Below, one piece after another: positions 15,457 through 23,914 of a DNA stretch of 64,000 nt. A program made the translations under genes and the position numbers. The notes beneath the pieces were generated by a model, which was given only the letters and a program-made list of their open reading frames with translations, did no database searches and was not told where the DNA came from. The number at the start of each line of letters is the position of its first letter. Position 1 is the first letter of the stretch. Source of the stretch: Pimelobacter simplex (GTDB lineage Bacteria; Actinomycetota; Actinomycetes; Propionibacteriales; Nocardioidaceae); NCBI RefSeq assembly GCF_024662235.1, contig NZ_CP096276.1, positions 1,302,001 to 1,366,000 on the forward strand. Reading direction: 5' to 3'.

Positions 15457-16472
15457 CGTCGTGCCTTTCGGGTCTCGGTGGAGGTCGTGCCGTCGGCGTG
15501 GCGGTAGGTCAGCCGCAGCCGGACGCCGCCGGCCTTCTTGACCAGGCCGCGCTTGCCGGGCGGGATCGCGACCTTGACGTTCGCGACCCGGCCGGGAGGC
15601 GGGGTCACCTTGCGGACCGCGAGCGTGGGTCCGCCGGAGAGCGGGGTGACCTTGAGCGTGACCGTGCACCGCGCGGGGCAGCGGACGCCGGCGGTCACCT
15701 TCTTCGCGCCCGGGGCGAGGACGGCGCCCCGGGGCGGGGCGGGCGGCTTGGGGGGAGCGGGCGGTACCTTGCGCAGCAGGTGCAGGTCCAGCGTGCCCTC
15801 GATGGCGTAGTGGCACACGGGCGTCTGGCCGGCGATGTAGCCGGGGCACTCGTCCGGCCGCGTCAGCGGCGCCGTGCCGCGCTCGACGCGGAACGGCAGG
15901 CTCAGGGACGGGGCACCGGCGGGGCCGCCGTGGGTCAGCGCGAGCATCGCCTCGTACTCGAAGGTCGTCGCCGAGGGCGGGCCCTCGCTGTCGGTGCACG
16001 ACCCGGGGAGCTCGAGGAAGGCGAACGGCACGAAGTCGTTGGTCTGCAGGAGCGGGTCCGGCCAGAGCACCGGCTTGCCGGTGGCGGTGCCGGACGAGGA
16101 GGTGCAGGTCCGGACGTGCTGGCCGCTGTTGGTGCGGGTGACGCCCTCGGCCTGGGCCGCGACCACCTTGACCACGCTGGTCGGGATGCTGGTCGAGGTC
16201 AGGTCGAGGGCCTGGTCCATCGTGATGCTGGGGATGGCGCCCTGGAGCCGGACCTCGAGGGTCTGCTCGTCGCTGTCGCCGTCGGCCCAGTCGACGAAGA
16301 GCGCATGGGTGACCGTCGCGGAGAAGGTCGCGCGGTAGACGTAGGTCGTGCCGGGCGGGTCGCCCTGGGGAGCCGCGCTCGCCGCGCTCGCCGCGGCACC
16401 GGGGAGGCCGGCGAGCAGGACGGCGGCCAGGCCACCGGCCGCGGCTCGGCGCAGGTACGTGCGTGAGGTCAT
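15453..16472 (-). CDS. Exported hypothetical protein
   Basis: 339 residues with an N-terminal signal peptide (YLRRAAAGGLAAVLLAGLPG, probable cleavage near AAASAASAAP). The mature part holds several cysteines, a proline-rich linker (PPAPPKPPAPP) and a C-terminal basic beta-rich domain with KVTAGVRCPARCTVTLKV. I do not recognise a family with certainty. It is translationally coupled to the downstream beta-propeller protein, so the two are probably secreted together. GGAGG precedes the ATG at 16472. Confidence 0.65.
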   Translation of the reverse strand: MTSRTYLRRAAAGGLAAVLLAGLPGAAASAASAAPQGDPPGTTYVYRATFSATVTHALFVDWADGDSDEQTLEVRLQGAIPSITMDQALDLTSTSIPTSVVKVVAAQAEGVTRTNSGQHVRTCTSSSGTATGKPVLWPDPLLQTNDFVPFAFLELPGSCTDSEGPPSATTFEYEAMLALTHGGPAGAPSLSLPFRVERGTAPLTRPDECPGYIAGQTPVCHYAIEGTLDLHLLRKVPPAPPKPPAPPRGAVLAPGAKKVTAGVRCPARCTVTLKVTPLSGGPTLAVRKVTPPPGRVANVKVAIPPGKRGLVKKAGGVRLRLTYRHADGTTSTETRKARR

Positions 16473-16708
16473 GGGGAGGTCCACCTCCGTGGGGCCGGGA
16501 CGACGGGGATCGGGTGCGCCCCCGGTCGCGGTGGACGAGGCGCCCCACACGCGCTCGCCCACCGCTTTTCCGGGGGGAGGCTCCAGGCTCGCGGCGGCGC
16601 CTGGGCAGGCACTGGAGACCGACTGGGGACCGGGCCCGGAGGTCCTCCAGCCCACGTCCAGCGGGGCTGGCGACGCTGGGCGCCCACCGACCGAGAGAAG
16701 GAACCGCC
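16473..16708. other. Divergent intergenic region without a clear gene
   Basis: 236 bases between the exported protein and the FAD oxidoreductase. I see only GC-rich sequence with short inverted repeats such as GGGCCCGG and no convincing reading frame or RNA. AGAAGGA before 16709 is the ribosome binding site of the next gene. Confidence 0.5.
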
Positions 16709-18037
16709 ATGCCCGACGCGCCTGCTGCGCCCGCTGCACCCGCTGCGCCCGCTGCCCTGCCCCTGTTCAACCTGGCCCACCGCCACGCCCCCGACGAGGT
16801 GGCCGAGCCGGGCACCGCGGCCGAGGTCGCCGCCGCCGTACGGCGCGCGGCCGGGGCCGGCCGCCAGGTCCACCCCGTCGGCACCGGCCACGGTTGGACC
16901 CACCCGATCGAGGGCGGCCTCGCGCTGCTCACCCGCGGGCTCGCCGGCGTGCGCGTGGACGCGGCGCGCGGGAGCGCCCGGATCGGCGCCGGGACCACGT
17001 GGGCCGAGGTCGCCGAGGCGGCGGCACCCCACGGCCTGACCCCGCTGTCCGGCTCGGCGCCGGGCGTCGGTGCGATCGGCTTCCTGCTCGGCGGCGGGCT
17101 GAGCCCGCTCGGGCGCACCTACGGCTGGGCCAGCGACTACGTGCGCTCCGCCGAGGTCGTCACCGGCACGGGCGAGGTCGTGTCCGCCTCCGCGTCCAGC
17201 CACCCGGACCTGTTCTGGGCGCTGCTCGGGGGCAAGCACGTCCCGGGCGTCGTCACCGCGGTCGAGGTCGACCTGCTCCCGCTCACCCGGGTCTACGGTG
17301 GCGGACTGTTCTTCGCCGCGGCCGATGCCGAGGCCGTGCTCACCGCGTGGGCCGACTGGTCGGCGCAGGTGCCCGACCTGGTCAACACCTCGGTCGCGCT
17401 GCTCCAGCTTCCCGACCTCCCGTTCGTCCCCGAGCCGCTGCGGGGCCGGTTCGTGGTCCACGTGCGGATCGCCGTCCCCCTCGACGCGACGGCGGAGCCG
17501 GGCCTGGCGGCCGGGCTCGTCGAGCCGATGCGCACGGTGGCCGAGCCGGTCCTCGACACGCTCGCGGAGCTGCCCGCGGCCGCGATCGGCGCGGTCCACG
17601 CCGACCCGGACCAGCCGATGCCGGTGCTGGAGGCGGGCGCCCTGCTGCGCGCCTTCGACGCCGACGCCGCCCGCGCGATGCTCGCGGCCGCCGGACCGCA
17701 GAGCGGCGCACCGCTGGCGGTCGTCGAGGTACGCCGTCTCGGGGGCCGGCTCGCGCAGGCACCGGCCGTGCCCGATGCGGTCGCGGGACGCGACGCGGCG
17801 TACGGGCTCTTCGTGATCAGCGCCCCGGTGCCCGAGCTGTTCGCCGGCCCGGTCCCGGCGGCGGTGGGTGCGCTGGCCCAGGCGATGGCGCCGTGGGCGA
17901 GCGGCACCTTCCAGCCGAACTTCATCGGCGCGCTCAACAAGCCCGACGCGTGGGACACGGCCTGGCCCAGCGGCGTCGCCGCCCGGCTCGACGAGGTCCG
18001 GGCGGCGTACGACCCGGCCGGCGTCATCGGCCACTGA
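16709..18037 (+). CDS. FAD-binding oxidoreductase (BBE-like)
   Basis: 442-residue flavoprotein of the FAD-binding PCMH/VAO type. After an Ala-Pro-rich N-terminus, the FAD-binding domain runs from about residue 30 to 200, with AGRQVHPVGTGHGWTHPIEG (the His often carries covalent FAD in this family) and PGVGAIGFLLGGGLSPLGRT. The C-terminal segment WDTAWPSGVAARLDEVRAAY and DPAGVIGH matches the berberine-bridge-like domain. ATG at 16709 is supported by AGAAGGA upstream. The substrate cannot be predicted. Confidence 0.83.
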   Translation: MPDAPAAPAAPAAPAALPLFNLAHRHAPDEVAEPGTAAEVAAAVRRAAGAGRQVHPVGTGHGWTHPIEGGLALLTRGLAGVRVDAARGSARIGAGTTWAEVAEAAAPHGLTPLSGSAPGVGAIGFLLGGGLSPLGRTYGWASDYVRSAEVVTGTGEVVSASASSHPDLFWALLGGKHVPGVVTAVEVDLLPLTRVYGGGLFFAAADAEAVLTAWADWSAQVPDLVNTSVALLQLPDLPFVPEPLRGRFVVHVRIAVPLDATAEPGLAAGLVEPMRTVAEPVLDTLAELPAAAIGAVHADPDQPMPVLEAGALLRAFDADAARAMLAAAGPQSGAPLAVVEVRRLGGRLAQAPAVPDAVAGRDAAYGLFVISAPVPELFAGPVPAAVGALAQAMAPWASGTFQPNFIGALNKPDAWDTAWPSGVAARLDEVRAAYDPAGVIGH

Positions 18038-18097
18038 CGAGGTCGTCCGATGGGGGAGCAAGCACGCCAACCGCCGGTGCGGAGGGCCGGACGTGGC

Positions 18098-18103
18098 TAG
18101 CCT
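18098..18103 (+). promoter_or_regulatory. -10 hexamer TAGCCT of the SARP-receiver gene
   Basis: TAGCCT is followed by 7 bases and the GTG at 18111, with no ribosome binding site. This indicates a promoter separate from the upstream oxidoreductase. Confidence 0.55.
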
Positions 18104-18110
18104 GTCGCGC

Positions 18111-19367
18111 GTGAGAGTGCGCGTGCTCGGTCCGGTCGAGGTCGAGGTCGACGGCCGGGTCCTCGACCTCGGCGCGCCCAAGCCGCGCCAGGTGCTGGCC
18201 GCGCTCGCGCTCCACGCGGGACGCCCGGTCAGCCTGGACGGCTTGGTCGAGGCGCTGTGGGGCGACGAGCCGCCGACGAGCCACGTCGTCACCGTGCAGG
18301 GCTACGTCGCCGGCCTGCGCAAGGTGCTGGAGCCCGGACGGGCGCCGCGCGGTGCGGGCACGGTGATCCGGACCTCGTCGCTGGGCTACGCGCTGCGGCT
18401 GCCCGCCGACGCGATCGACGCCCGGCTCCTGGAGTCCGCCGTGGAGACCGCGGCCGCGACCCTGCGCACCGACCCCGAGCGGCCCTGGACGCTGCGCGGC
18501 ACGCCCGACGCGGCCACGCTCGCCCCCGTCACCGCCGGGCTCGACGAGGCCCTGGCCGCCTGGCGCGGCGAGCCGTACGCCGAGCTCGGCGACGCCCCGG
18601 CCATCGTCGCGGAGCGCGCCCGGCTCCACGAGGTGCGCACCGCGGCCGTCGAGCTGCGCGAGCTGGTCCGGATCCACGAGGGCGGCGCCGCGGAGGCCGC
18701 GCGCCGGCTCGAGCCCGAGACCGCGCGGCACCCCCACCGCGAACGGCTCTGGCTGCTCCACGCCGCCGCGCTGGTGCGGGCCGAGCGCCAGGTCGACGGC
18801 CTCGCCGCGCTGCGCCGGCTGCGCGAGACGCTGCGCGACGACCTCGGCGTCGACGCGAGCGCCGCGGTCGGCGCCCTGGAGACCGCCATCCTCCAGCAGC
18901 GCGTGACCGGCGAGGTGCCGGTCGAAGCCGCTGCGGCGGCCACGGCGCTGCTCCGGGTCGCGGTCGTCGACGACCACCCGATGTTCCGGATGGGCATGAC
19001 CGGGCTCCTCGGCTCGCTCGAGGGACTCGAGCTCGTCGGTGCCGCCGGCGACGCCGCGGGTGCCCGGGCGCTGGTCGGGCGCGGGGTCGACGTCGTCCTG
19101 ATGGACCTCGACCTGGCGGGGGAGTCGGGCATCGAGCTCACCCGCGAGCTGGTGCGCGCGCACCCGGACCTCAAGGTGCTCGTGATGACCATGCACGAGG
19201 ACGACGACCACGTCGCCGGAGCGCTCGAGGCCGGCGCGGCCGGCTACCTGCTCAAGTCCGCCGAGGCCGACGACGTGCAGCGCGCGATCCGCGGCGTGGC
19301 CCGCGGCGAGCTCATCATCGGGTCCGCGGTGGCCCGCGCCGCCCGCTCCCGCCTGGCGCGACCGTGA
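18111..19367 (+). CDS. SARP-type regulator (OmpR DBD + BTAD) fused to a C-terminal receiver domain
   Basis: 418 residues. Residues 1-95 form an OmpR-like winged helix of the SARP/AfsR kind (RVRVLGPVEVEVDGRVLDLG, then LVEALWGDEPP), and about 100-270 form a bacterial transcriptional activation domain. Residues 280-400 are a receiver domain (LLRVAVVDDHPMFRMGMTGL, phospho-acceptor in VVLMDLDLAGESG, Lys in GYLLKSAE). No helix-turn-helix follows the receiver, so the SARP part must be the output. This reverses the usual receiver-first order. The stop overlaps the start of the sensor kinase (GTGA), its evident partner. Confidence 0.83.
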   Translation: MRVRVLGPVEVEVDGRVLDLGAPKPRQVLAALALHAGRPVSLDGLVEALWGDEPPTSHVVTVQGYVAGLRKVLEPGRAPRGAGTVIRTSSLGYALRLPADAIDARLLESAVETAAATLRTDPERPWTLRGTPDAATLAPVTAGLDEALAAWRGEPYAELGDAPAIVAERARLHEVRTAAVELRELVRIHEGGAAEAARRLEPETARHPHRERLWLLHAAALVRAERQVDGLAALRRLRETLRDDLGVDASAAVGALETAILQQRVTGEVPVEAAAAATALLRVAVVDDHPMFRMGMTGLLGSLEGLELVGAAGDAAGARALVGRGVDVVLMDLDLAGESGIELTRELVRAHPDLKVLVMTMHEDDDHVAGALEAGAAGYLLKSAEADDVQRAIRGVARGELIIGSAVARAARSRLARP

Positions 19368-21364
19368 CCACGCGGACCACCCGCCGCTGGCACGTCCTGG
19401 CCTGGCTGGTCGCCGGCACGTCGTGGCTGCTGGCCGCGGGCGCCGTGGCGGCCCTGATCGGCACCGGCACCGCGCCCCCCAACGTCGCCGACTGGATCAT
19501 GGACGTCGTCACGGCGGTCGTCTACGGCGGCGTCGTGCTGATGATGCTGCCCCGGGCGCGCCACCCGGTGGTCTGGATCCTGGCGCTCACCGCCCTCGGG
19601 TGCGGTGCCTCCGGCCTCGCCGCCGGGTACGTCGCGCTCGACGGCGCCTGGCCCGGGCAGGACCTCGCGGTGTACCTGCCCTACTGGGCGTGGGTGCCGG
19701 GTGTCTACGCGACCGTGGCCGTCGTCCCGCTGCTCGTGGTGCCGGGCGGCCGGCGCCGGTGGCCCGCCGTCGCGGTGGCGGTCGGCGCGATCGTGGTCTC
19801 CACCCTGCCGAGCCTGACCGTCGTGGTGCCGGGTCTGCCGCCGAACCCGTTCGGGATCGACGTCGCCTGGTGGCAGTCGTTGCTGCGCAGCCTGGGGCTC
19901 TGGCCCGACCGCACCGTCGCCCTGCTCGGCGTGGGCGTCTGGATCTGGCTGCTGGTGCGTGTGCGCCGGGCCCCGCCCGCGGAGCGCGGCGGCCTGGGCT
20001 GGCTGCTGGCCGGGCACGGCGCCATGGTCGTGGCGCTGGTGGCGTTCCTGATGCCGATGTCGGACGACTGGACCGGGACGGCGGCCGAGGTGAGCGGCGC
20101 GCTGCTGCTGGTGGCCCAGCTGTTCCTGCCGGCCGCGCTGCTCGTGCTGGTCCTCGGCCGGCGGATGTGGGGCGTCGACGCCCGGGTCAACCGCGGCGTC
20201 GTCTGGGCGATGATGACCGTGGCGATCGCACTGGCCTACCTGCTCCTCATCGCGGTCGCCACCCAGGTCCTGCCCGGTCAGTCGGACGTCGCCCTCGCGC
20301 TCGCCGTGGGCCTGGTCGGCCTGGGCGCGACCCCGCTGCGCCGGCTGGTGCAGCGGCGCGTGGACCACCTCGTCTACGGCACCGGGGCCGATCCGGCGCG
20401 GCTGCTGTCGAGCGCCGACGGCCGGGACGGCTTCGACCTCGACGCCCTCGCCGCCGGCCTGTGCCGGAGCCTGCGCCTGGCGGACGTGCACCTCGTCGCG
20501 CCCGGGACCGCCGAGGTGCCGGCGGGCGGGGACGACCTGGTGCTGACCCTGACCAGCCGCGGCCGCGACGTCGGCCGGCTGGTCGCCCGGCCCCGTCCGG
20601 GGGAGCGGCTCGACCAGCGCACCACGCGGATGCTCACCGAGGTGGCCGGCCTGGTCGGCATGACCATCGACCTGACCCAGTCGGTCGACGCCCTGACGAC
20701 CGCGCGGCGCCGGATGGCCGGCGTACGGCACGAGGAGCGGCGGATGCTGCGCCGCGACCTGCACGACGGCCTCGGCCCGGCGCTGGCCGGCATCCGGCTC
20801 GGCCTGGTCGCCGCCCGGGGCCTGCGCGAGCGCGACCCGCAGGCGGCCGAGGACATGCTCGACATGCTGGAGCGCGAGCTGGCCCAGCAGGGCGAGGAGG
20901 TACGCCGGCTGAGCCGGTCGCTGGTCCCGCTGGCCCTGGAGGACGGCGACCTCGCGACCGCGCTCGCCGCGCTGGCCGAGCGGTTCACCGGCGACGAGCT
21001 CGCCGTGCACGTCACCGTCGCCGCCGACGTCGACCTGGAGCCGCCGATCCAGGTCGCGGTCTACCAGATGGCGAGCGAGGCGCTGCTCAACGTCAGCCGG
21101 CACGCCCAGGCGAGCCGCTGCGACGTCCACCTGCGCCGTCGCGCGGACGGCGACACGCTCTTCGTCGTCTCCGACGACGGGGTCGGTCTCCCGCCCGACA
21201 AGGTCGAGGGCATCGGCCTGCGCTCGATGCGCGAGCGCGCCGACGAGCTCGGCGCGGTGCTCCGGCTGGGCGCCGGGAGCACCGGCCTCGGCTGCAAGGT
21301 CGAGCTCCGGCTCCCGGCGTCAGCCGAGGGCCGCACGCTCGCGGCGCTCGAAGCCGCGCCGTGA
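19364..21364 (+). CDS. Large membrane sensor histidine kinase (HisKA_3 type)
   Basis: 666 residues. Residues 1-330 hold about eight to ten membrane segments, 340-440 a GAF-like or degenerate sensor region (DALAAGLCRSLRLADVHLVA), and 450-520 the HisKA_3 helix with phospho-acceptor His at about residue 467 (MLRRDLHDGLGPALAGIRLG). The HATPase follows (QMASEALLNVSRHAQASRC, SDDGVGLPPDKVEGIGLRSM). GTG at 19364 overlaps the SARP-receiver stop, so kinase and regulator are one unit. The 3' end overlaps the convergent hemerythrin gene by 45 bases. The stimulus is unknown; many membrane segments suggest a membrane or hydrophobic signal. Confidence 0.87.
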   Translation: MTTRTTRRWHVLAWLVAGTSWLLAAGAVAALIGTGTAPPNVADWIMDVVTAVVYGGVVLMMLPRARHPVVWILALTALGCGASGLAAGYVALDGAWPGQDLAVYLPYWAWVPGVYATVAVVPLLVVPGGRRRWPAVAVAVGAIVVSTLPSLTVVVPGLPPNPFGIDVAWWQSLLRSLGLWPDRTVALLGVGVWIWLLVRVRRAPPAERGGLGWLLAGHGAMVVALVAFLMPMSDDWTGTAAEVSGALLLVAQLFLPAALLVLVLGRRMWGVDARVNRGVVWAMMTVAIALAYLLLIAVATQVLPGQSDVALALAVGLVGLGATPLRRLVQRRVDHLVYGTGADPARLLSSADGRDGFDLDALAAGLCRSLRLADVHLVAPGTAEVPAGGDDLVLTLTSRGRDVGRLVARPRPGERLDQRTTRMLTEVAGLVGMTIDLTQSVDALTTARRRMAGVRHEERRMLRRDLHDGLGPALAGIRLGLVAARGLRERDPQAAEDMLDMLERELAQQGEEVRRLSRSLVPLALEDGDLATALAALAERFTGDELAVHVTVAADVDLEPPIQVAVYQMASEALLNVSRHAQASRCDVHLRRRADGDTLFVVSDDGVGLPPDKVEGIGLRSMRERADELGAVLRLGAGSTGLGCKVELRLPASAEGRTLAALEAAP

Positions 21365-22018
21365 GCTGGCCAGCAGTAGCCGCATGCCGGGCCCGCCGAT
21401 CGCCAGGACCCGGTCGGCGGCGTCCGCCCCGAGCCCCTTGAAGATCCAGGGCAGGAACCGGCGCGCGTGGCCCACCGAGGGACGTCCCCGGAACTTCTCG
21501 CGCTCGATCACCTCCCACTCCTCGCCGGCGACGTAGCGCTGCAGGATCGGCACCGCTGCCGACTCCTCGTGGCCCAGGTGCCGGTCGAGCGCCGCGTCCA
21601 GGTCGGCGAGGTCGTCGCGCAGGTCGCCGAGCACGTCCGGGTCGGCCTGGGCGGCCAGCGCGGTGAAGCCGGCGTTGCACGAGGTCAGCAGGGGGTCGAG
21701 CACCCCGTGCTCGGCCTCCATCTCGCGCAGCACCCGCAGGCTGTCGAGGTCGGCGGCCTCGCGGGCCCGGCCGGCCAGCAGCGGCCAGAGGATCTCGTCC
21801 TCCTTGGTGTGGTGGGTGTGCAGCTCGGAGGTGAAGAGCCCCCAGCGCTCGCGCAGCCGGCCCCAGGCGGCCTGGTCGTCGGCCGCGACCCCCTCCACGA
21901 CGGCGCGGAAGTCGCGCAGGTCGCGCCGGAACGCGTGGTGCAGGACGTACATCATCGTCATGTCGGCCGGCCCGGCCGGGGCGGCGGCCTGGCCGGGCAG
22001 CAGGATCTGGTCGGTCAT
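21320..22018 (-). CDS. Hemerythrin domain-containing protein
   Basis: 232 residues with a four-helix hemerythrin-like domain. Candidate di-iron ligands are in VLHHAFRRDL, ELHTHHTKEDEILWPLL, EMEAEHGVLDPLL and LGHEESAAVPIL, in the right order and spacing. Such proteins bind oxygen or nitric oxide or sense redox state. AAGGAG lies 8 bases before the ATG at 22018. It is convergent with and overlaps the sensor kinase gene. A role in oxygen or NO protection is family knowledge; a link with the kinase is speculative. Confidence 0.83.
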   Translation of the reverse strand: MTDQILLPGQAAAPAGPADMTMMYVLHHAFRRDLRDFRAVVEGVAADDQAAWGRLRERWGLFTSELHTHHTKEDEILWPLLAGRAREAADLDSLRVLREMEAEHGVLDPLLTSCNAGFTALAAQADPDVLGDLRDDLADLDAALDRHLGHEESAAVPILQRYVAGEEWEVIEREKFRGRPSVGHARRFLPWIFKGLGADAADRVLAIGGPGMRLLLASSRRGFERRERAALG

Positions 22019-22106
22019 TCGGGACTCCTTCGGGTCAGTGTCGCCACGACCGTCGCAGGACGGACTGGGGACGCGTTGGCGTCCGACTGGATGACAGACT
22101 CAGCGG

Positions 22107-23003
22107 ATGGCCGACCTGCTGGAGATCGCCGACGACCTCTACGCCCTGCCGCTGGGGGACTTCACCCCGGCGCGCGACGCGCGGGCCAAGGAGCTCAAGG
22201 GGACGCCGCTCGCCGCGCAGGTCAAGGCGCTGCGCAAGCCGAGCACCGCCGCGTGGGTCGTCGACCTGCTCGTGCGCCGCGAGGCCGCTCAGGTCGACCA
22301 GGTGCTCAACGTCGGCGCCGCGCTGCGCGAGGCGCAGGAGGCGATGTCCGCCGGTGAGCTGCGCACGCTGACCAAGCAGCGCCGCCAGGTCACCGCCGCC
22401 GTCACCACCCAGGCGCGCCGACTCGCCCTCGACGAGGGCCTGCGGGTCACCGAGGCGGTCGCCGAGCAGGTCGAGGCGACCCTCACCGCCGCGATGATCG
22501 ACGCCGAGTGCGGACGCGCCGTCCGCAGCGGCCTGCTCGTCAGCGCCCTGCGCACCACCGGCATCGAGCCGATGGACCCCGCCGACCTGGTGAGCGCGAT
22601 CGCGGTTCCCGAGGCGCTGGGATTCGCGGCCACGCCGCGCGAGGTGCCGCGTCCGGGACCGCCCGACCTGCACGTCGTACCGGACCCGGACAAGGCGGCC
22701 AAGGCCCGCGCCACCGCGGACGAGCGCCTCGCCGCCGCCACCGACGAGTACGACGCCGCGCTGGCCGCGCACGAGGACGCCGGCGCCGAGGTCGACCGCC
22801 TCGCCGCCCGCGCACTGCAGCTCCAGGCCGAGATCGACGAGCTGCGCCGCCGCCTCTCCGACCTCGAGGAGCAGTCCGACGAGCTCGACGAGGAGGTCGC
22901 CGAGGCCGAGGAGGTCCGCGACGGCACCGGTGCCGAGCTGCGCACCGCCACCGCCGAGCGCGACGCGGCGCAGGCTGCGCGGGACCGGCTCAGCGCCCGG
23001 TGA
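22107..23003 (+). CDS. Conserved hypothetical protein with C-terminal coiled coil
   Basis: 298 residues. The N-terminal 180 residues are helical (FTPARDARAKELKGTPLAAQ, KPSTAAWVVDLLVRREAAQV), followed by a proline-rich hinge (VPRPGPPDLHVVPDPD) and a 110-residue coiled coil rich in Ala, Glu and Asp. This is a recurrent actinobacterial protein of unknown function. There is no signal peptide or membrane segment. It lies between the divergent hemerythrin gene and the convergent DUF1028 gene. Confidence 0.75.
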   Translation: MADLLEIADDLYALPLGDFTPARDARAKELKGTPLAAQVKALRKPSTAAWVVDLLVRREAAQVDQVLNVGAALREAQEAMSAGELRTLTKQRRQVTAAVTTQARRLALDEGLRVTEAVAEQVEATLTAAMIDAECGRAVRSGLLVSALRTTGIEPMDPADLVSAIAVPEALGFAATPREVPRPGPPDLHVVPDPDKAAKARATADERLAAATDEYDAALAAHEDAGAEVDRLAARALQLQAEIDELRRRLSDLEEQSDELDEEVAEAEEVRDGTGAELRTATAERDAAQAARDRLSAR

Positions 23004-23046
23004 CCTCGTCGACCTGCTCGCGCCGGCTCTCGATCCCCGACCCTGC

Positions 23047-23868
23047 TCAGCGGTCCTCGCCGCGCACGATCGCCAGCACCCGCCGGTCGATCCAGCCCAG
23101 GTCGGCCGCGACCCGCATCTCGTAGTTCTCGGTGCCGACCCAGGCGTGGAAGTCGCGGTGCCCGCTGGCCGTGGCGAACTCCTCGAGCTCGGCGCGCAGG
23201 GCGTCGTCGACGGTGACCTTCTCGTCCTCGGTGGACGCGGTGAGGTAGAGCTCGTGCAGGTCCAGGAGCCGCTTCAGCTCGTCGATCGGCACCTCGTGGT
23301 CGTCGACGCGCAGGTCGACGGCGACGTCGTCGAGGCCGCCGTACCCGGCGCCGTCGCGGACCACCAGGATCGCCGCGGACTGCCGGCCCCGGCGGTCGCC
23401 GCCGGCCGCGTCGCCCGCGGACAGCGCGGCCACGAGCCGGTCCTGCAGGGGAGCGTCGGTGTCGCCGGCCAGCCAGGCCGCCTCCATCGCCTCGACGACC
23501 TCCTCGCCGGTCAGGCAGTTGCCCTGGACGGCGTACCCGTCGCCGATCCGGCCGCCGGCCCACGGGATGCACTCGGTGCCGGTGTGCGAGGCCGCGCCGC
23601 CGTCGATGTCGACGATGCCGACCTGGCGGTGGTCGCGGCCGTCGTCCTCCTCGATGAGGCGCTGGAGCGCGATGGGCGCGGTCGCGCCCTCGTCGAGGTG
23701 GGAGAGCGCGAGGCCCTTGTAGGCGACGTTGGCGTCGGCCTGGGTGGCGACGGCACCCACGCCGGCGACGGCGGCCGGGACGGCGGAGCCGACCGCGAGG
23801 AACTTCGAGGCGACGGCGACGCCCCACGACTCGCCGTCGGCGGAACGGGCCACGATGGAGAAGGTCAT
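23047..23868 (-). CDS. DUF1028 family protein (Ntn-hydrolase fold)
   Basis: 273 residues matching DUF1028, a family with an N-terminal-nucleophile hydrolase fold. MTFSIVARSADGESWGVAVA, VGAVATQADANVAYKGLAL and QGNCLTGEEVVEAMEAAW are characteristic. The exact reaction is unknown. TAGGGT followed by 6 bases precedes the ATG at 23868, so the transcript is probably leaderless. It is divergent from the phosphofructokinase gene. Confidence 0.83.
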   Translation of the reverse strand: MTFSIVARSADGESWGVAVASKFLAVGSAVPAAVAGVGAVATQADANVAYKGLALSHLDEGATAPIALQRLIEEDDGRDHRQVGIVDIDGGAASHTGTECIPWAGGRIGDGYAVQGNCLTGEEVVEAMEAAWLAGDTDAPLQDRLVAALSAGDAAGGDRRGRQSAAILVVRDGAGYGGLDDVAVDLRVDDHEVPIDELKRLLDLHELYLTASTEDEKVTVDDALRAELEEFATASGHRDFHAWVGTENYEMRVAADLGWIDRRVLAIVRGEDR

Positions 23869-23874
23869 GGACTC

Positions 23875-23880
23875 ACCCTA
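23875..23880 (-). promoter_or_regulatory. -10 hexamer TAGGGT of the DUF1028 gene
   Basis: Reverse-strand TAGGGT, 6 bases before the ATG at 23868. Confidence 0.6.
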
Positions 23881-23902
23881 GAGAGCGCGACCGTCCCCGA
23901 CG

Positions 23903-23908
23903 TAGGTT
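23903..23908 (+). promoter_or_regulatory. -10 hexamer TAGGTT of the phosphofructokinase gene
   Basis: TAGGTT, 6 bases before the ATG at 23915, with no ribosome binding site. Confidence 0.6.
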
Positions 23909-23914
23909 GGCGGC

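Noticed and set aside
16617..22075. Shared 10-mer GACTGGGGAC upstream of the FAD oxidoreductase and of the gene at 22107
   Set aside because: Two occurrences of a GC-rich 10-mer in 64 kb can be chance, and no symmetry or shared position supports an operator.
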